A DNA stretch of 8,175 bases from JAISJU01 sp031555675. GTDB lineage: Bacteria; Bacteroidota; Bacteroidia; Bacteroidales; Paludibacteraceae. Below, in pieces: positions 6,330 to 8,175 of the stretch. The stretch is taken from contig JAVBUB010000105.1 of assembly GCA_031555675.1 (NCBI GenBank), positions 1 through 8,175 of the forward strand, written 5' to 3'. Within the stretch, counting starts at the first letter, position 1, and the number at the start of each line of letters is the position of its first letter. Made by a program: the position numbers and the translations under genes. A model generated the notes under the pieces. That model saw only the letters and a list, made by a program, of their open reading frames with translations, had not been told where the DNA came from and made no database searches.

Positions 6330-7253
6330 TTATAAATATATATCAAATTGATATAAACTTGTATCTATAAACTCAAAAATTTCTTCCTCATTATCCGGAT
6401 GAAACCAATGGATATCATCATAACGGTTGAACCAAGATAATTGCCTGCGGGCGTAATTTCGGGAATCTTGCTTAATCATATTTACCGCAAAATCATATTC
6501 CCAATTTCCATCAAAATATTGGAACAGTTCCTTATATCCTACTGTATTTAATGAGTTCAAATGCTTATACGGATAAAATTTCCGGGCCTCTTCCACCAAT
6601 CCCTGTTTAATCATTTCATCCACACGCAGGTTTATTCTTTCATATAATTCTTCTCGGGGACGGTTTAAACCGATTTTCAGGATATTAAAAGGGCGTTCTT
6701 TTACTTTCTTGGTTCTGAATGAAGAATAGGGTTTACCCGACATCAGGCAGATTTCTAGTCCATGAAGAATACGCTTGTGGTTTTTCAGGTCAACTTCGGC
6801 ATAATATTCGGGATCTAATATTTTTAGCTGCATTCGAAGGGAGTCTAATCCTTCTTTTTCCAAGCGTTCCAATAATTCTTGCCTGATACTTTCATCTACT
6901 GTTGGAATATCGTCTATACCCTTGCAAACAGCATCTATATACATCATGGAACCACCTACTATCAAACCGGTTGGCGCTTGCTTAAAAATATCCGTTTCCA
7001 ATAAGCTCAGTACATCTGTTTCGAATTGGGCGGCATTGTAGTAATCAGTAACATCAAGAATACCGATAAAATGGTGTTTTATTTGCTGCTGTTCCTCAAA
7101 AGTCGGTGCTGCAGTACCAATTTCAAGTCCACGGTAAAACTGGCGCGAATCCGACGATATAATAGGCGTATGCAAATGCCTGGCCAGGTGAAAACTTAAA
7201 GCGGTCTTCCCTACTCCGGTGGGTCCAAGTAATACAACTAAGGTATTGGTCAT
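6330..7253 (-). CDS. miaA: tRNA dimethylallyltransferase MiaA
   Basis: MiaA transfers the dimethylallyl group of DMAPP to N6 of A37 in tRNAs that read codons starting with U, giving i6A37 and supporting reading-frame fidelity. The protein has 307 residues, the usual length. The P-loop-like GPTGVGKT is at 10-17. Asp35 begins the conserved DSRQFY (35-40), with GLEIGTA at 42-48. NTVGYKELFQYFDG lies at 236-249, and the C-terminal family block DSRNYARRQLSWFNR at 263-277. GGSMMY at 100-105 stands where many bacteria have GGTGLY; I take this as a lineage variant, since all other motifs are intact. The ATG at 7251-7253 begins the family N-terminus. It is downstream of the hydrolase gene on the same strand after an 87-nt A/T-rich spacer, and is probably last in its transcript. 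It converges with lgt and the small RNA. Confidence 0.97.
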   Translation of the reverse strand: MTNTLVVLLGPTGVGKTALSFHLARHLHTPIISSDSRQFYRGLEIGTAAPTFEEQQQIKHHFIGILDVTDYYNAAQFETDVLSLLETDIFKQAPTGLIVGGSMMYIDAVCKGIDDIPTVDESIRQELLERLEKEGLDSLRMQLKILDPEYYAEVDLKNHKRILHGLEICLMSGKPYSSFRTKKVKERPFNILKIGLNRPREELYERINLRVDEMIKQGLVEEARKFYPYKHLNSLNTVGYKELFQYFDGNWEYDFAVNMIKQDSRNYARRQLSWFNRYDDIHWFHPDNEEEIFEFIDTSLYQFDIYL

Positions 7254-7260
7254 TTGATAA

Positions 7261-7340
7261 TTTAGAATTTAGAATTTAGAATCAAAAGAATAAGAATATC
7301 AAACATCGATAATTCTTAATTATTAATTTTTCATTCTTAA
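7261..7340. repeat. A/T-rich tandem repeats between the hydrolase gene and miaA
   Basis: Three perfect copies of TTTAGAA occupy 7261-7281, just upstream of the miaA start. Further AATTCTTAAT and TTCTTAATTAT units lie at 7311-7320 and 7334-7344. These resemble the TTAATTA array before secA. They look like low-complexity spacer DNA made by slippage. No promoter or terminator is evident here, so miaA may be read from upstream. Confidence 0.55.
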
Positions 7341-7979
7341 TTATAAAAAAGGATTTTCTTCTTTCTCCCGTTGAATAGTGGTAGTACAACCGTGTCCCGG
7401 AAGAACAAGTGTTTCGGGAGGTAATACCAGTAATTTTTGTTGAATATTACGTATTAAAGTGGCATAATCACCTCCCGGTAAATCTGTACGTCCAATGCTT
7501 CCCAGAAACAATACATCACCCGAAAAAAGCACTTCTTCTGATCTTGCATAAAACACCAGGCTACCGGGAGAATGTCCAGGTACATGAAATATTTCTAATT
7601 CTGAATTTCCAAAAAATATTTTATTTTCTTCGTTCAGGTAATTCCCCAAAGGCATTGGTTCATCTTTCATACATATACCGAATACATCGGCTTGCAGTTT
7701 CATCTGATCCAACAAAAACTCATCTGCCTGGTGCGCTTCCGGTTCCAATTCGTATTCTTCATAGATGAATCTGTTGCCTAAAGCATGGTCGATGTGTAAA
7801 TGGGTATTCAGCAAACGCTTGGGTTCCAAATTGTTTTCGGCAATAAACTTTTTTAGCGAATCTTTTTCATAATCGGAAAGGCATCCGCAGTCTATTATAA
7901 TGCATTCTTTTGTTTCGTCATAAACCAAATAGGTATTTTCTTGAAACGGATTAACCGTAAATACTTTTATTTTTATCAT
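7341..7979 (-). CDS. Metallo-beta-lactamase-fold hydrolase (glyoxalase II-like)
   Basis: This is a cytosolic metal-dependent hydrolase of the MBL superfamily, most like the short YcbL/glyoxalase-II-related group. The metal ligands are in place: H60-x-H62-x-D64-H65 in NTHLHIDHALGN, His136 in VPGHSPGS, Asp155 in FSGDVLF, and His196 in LPGHG. The start (MIKIKVFTVNPFQENTYLVYD) and the end (REKEENPFL) are typical for the family. At 212 residues it lacks the extra C-terminal helical domain of classical glyoxalase II (about 250 residues), so hydrolysis of S-lactoylglutathione should not be assumed. The true substrate, perhaps another thioester, is unknown. It lies 35 nt after the pcm stop and 87 nt before miaA, all on the minus strand, which suggests one transcript. 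The minus-strand match TAGATTTA upstream overlaps the pcm end and is too imperfect to call a promoter. Confidence 0.9.
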   Translation of the reverse strand: MIKIKVFTVNPFQENTYLVYDETKECIIIDCGCLSDYEKDSLKKFIAENNLEPKRLLNTHLHIDHALGNRFIYEEYELEPEAHQADEFLLDQMKLQADVFGICMKDEPMPLGNYLNEENKIFFGNSELEIFHVPGHSPGSLVFYARSEEVLFSGDVLFLGSIGRTDLPGGDYATLIRNIQQKLLVLPPETLVLPGHGCTTTIQREKEENPFL

Positions 7980-8014
7980 AAAAAGTAATATTTCTGTAAT
8001 CTTAAATTTTAAAT

Positions 8015-8175
8015 CTATTGAACCCCTTTGAGCATAGGGACAAATGCAAAATTACCGCATTTTTCGGTTGTAAACTCGGTTTCGGATATTTTTTTGATGC
8101 GAAGCATTTCCTGATCTCTTCCCTCTCCTATGGGTGTTATCATGATTCCTCCAATAACAAGCTGATTGAGTAATT
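8015..8175 (-). CDS. pcm: Protein-L-isoaspartate O-methyltransferase, C-terminal fragment
   Basis: I read this by hand on the minus strand; it enters from the window edge and stops with TAG at 8015-8017, giving the last 52 residues. LLNQLVIGGIMITPIGEG followed by QEMLRIKKI and the ending FAFVPMLKGVQ fits the end of Pcm/PIMT. This is a SAM-dependent enzyme that methylates abnormal L-isoaspartyl residues and so starts repair of aged proteins. The GG...PIG...Q pattern and the final FVPML block are the recognisable parts. The SAM-binding motifs lie outside the window, so the call rests on the tail alone. It is probably the first visible gene of a minus-strand unit with the MBL hydrolase and miaA. 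Confidence 0.82.
   Translation of the reverse strand, partial: LLNQLVIGGIMITPIGEGRDQEMLRIKKISETEFTTEKCGNFAFVPMLKGVQ

Noticed and set aside
7409..7768. 119-codon open frame on the plus strand
   Set aside because: It is antisense to the hydrolase gene, whose metal-binding motifs are complete, so it is a shadow frame. The antisense frames in secA (for example 2341-2595 and 3838-4083) are rejected for the same reason.
7341..7979. Classical glyoxalase II (GloB)
   Set aside because: The metal site fits, but the protein is too short and lacks the C-terminal helical glutathione-binding region, so only the broader family is called.

Overview
The window looks like ordinary chromosomal DNA from a Bacteroidota member, most likely class Bacteroidia (order Bacteroidales is a guess). 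The evidence is a SecA of about 1,100 residues with the insertions usual in this phylum, weak or absent Shine-Dalgarno sequences, promoter-like TTTG...TAnnTTTG signals, and A/T-rich spacers. No phage, conjugation, CRISPR or defence genes are visible, and no tRNA or rRNA gene was recognised.

Left part (1-1623): a lipoprotein gene, cut by the window edge, is divergent from a secreted peptidoglycan hydrolase (GH73 glucosaminidase plus two LysM repeats, GTG start). The hydrolase gene ends at a G/C-rich hairpin. Middle (1624-5863): secA, the Sec translocase motor, is followed by lgt, the prolipoprotein diacylglyceryl transferase. The two are separated by a near-perfect 55-nt hairpin built from CACAAAG units. 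Together these genes deal with export, lipoprotein maturation and wall remodelling.

Gene-free stretch (5864-6329, 466 nt): this is the most interesting part. A textbook Bacteroidota promoter (TTTG-N20-TATCTTTG) sits just upstream of a segment of about 180 nt. The two ends of that segment pair in a 13-bp closing stem, followed by a T-run. Inside are a second 9-bp helix, a large central bubble and a UACG-capped apical hairpin. This is the architecture of 6S RNA, and I propose a 6S-like RNA gene here. Directly after it is a 145-bp imperfect inverted repeat resembling a MITE or REP-type element.

Right part (6330-8175): a minus-strand cluster reads pcm (partial, protein-L-isoaspartate methyltransferase), then a small metallo-beta-lactamase-fold hydrolase, then miaA (tRNA dimethylallyltransferase). 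It converges on the lgt/RNA region. The spacers are 35 and 87 nt, so co-transcription is plausible. I see no new multi-gene system. The structured RNA and the two inverted-repeat elements are the items worth follow-up.
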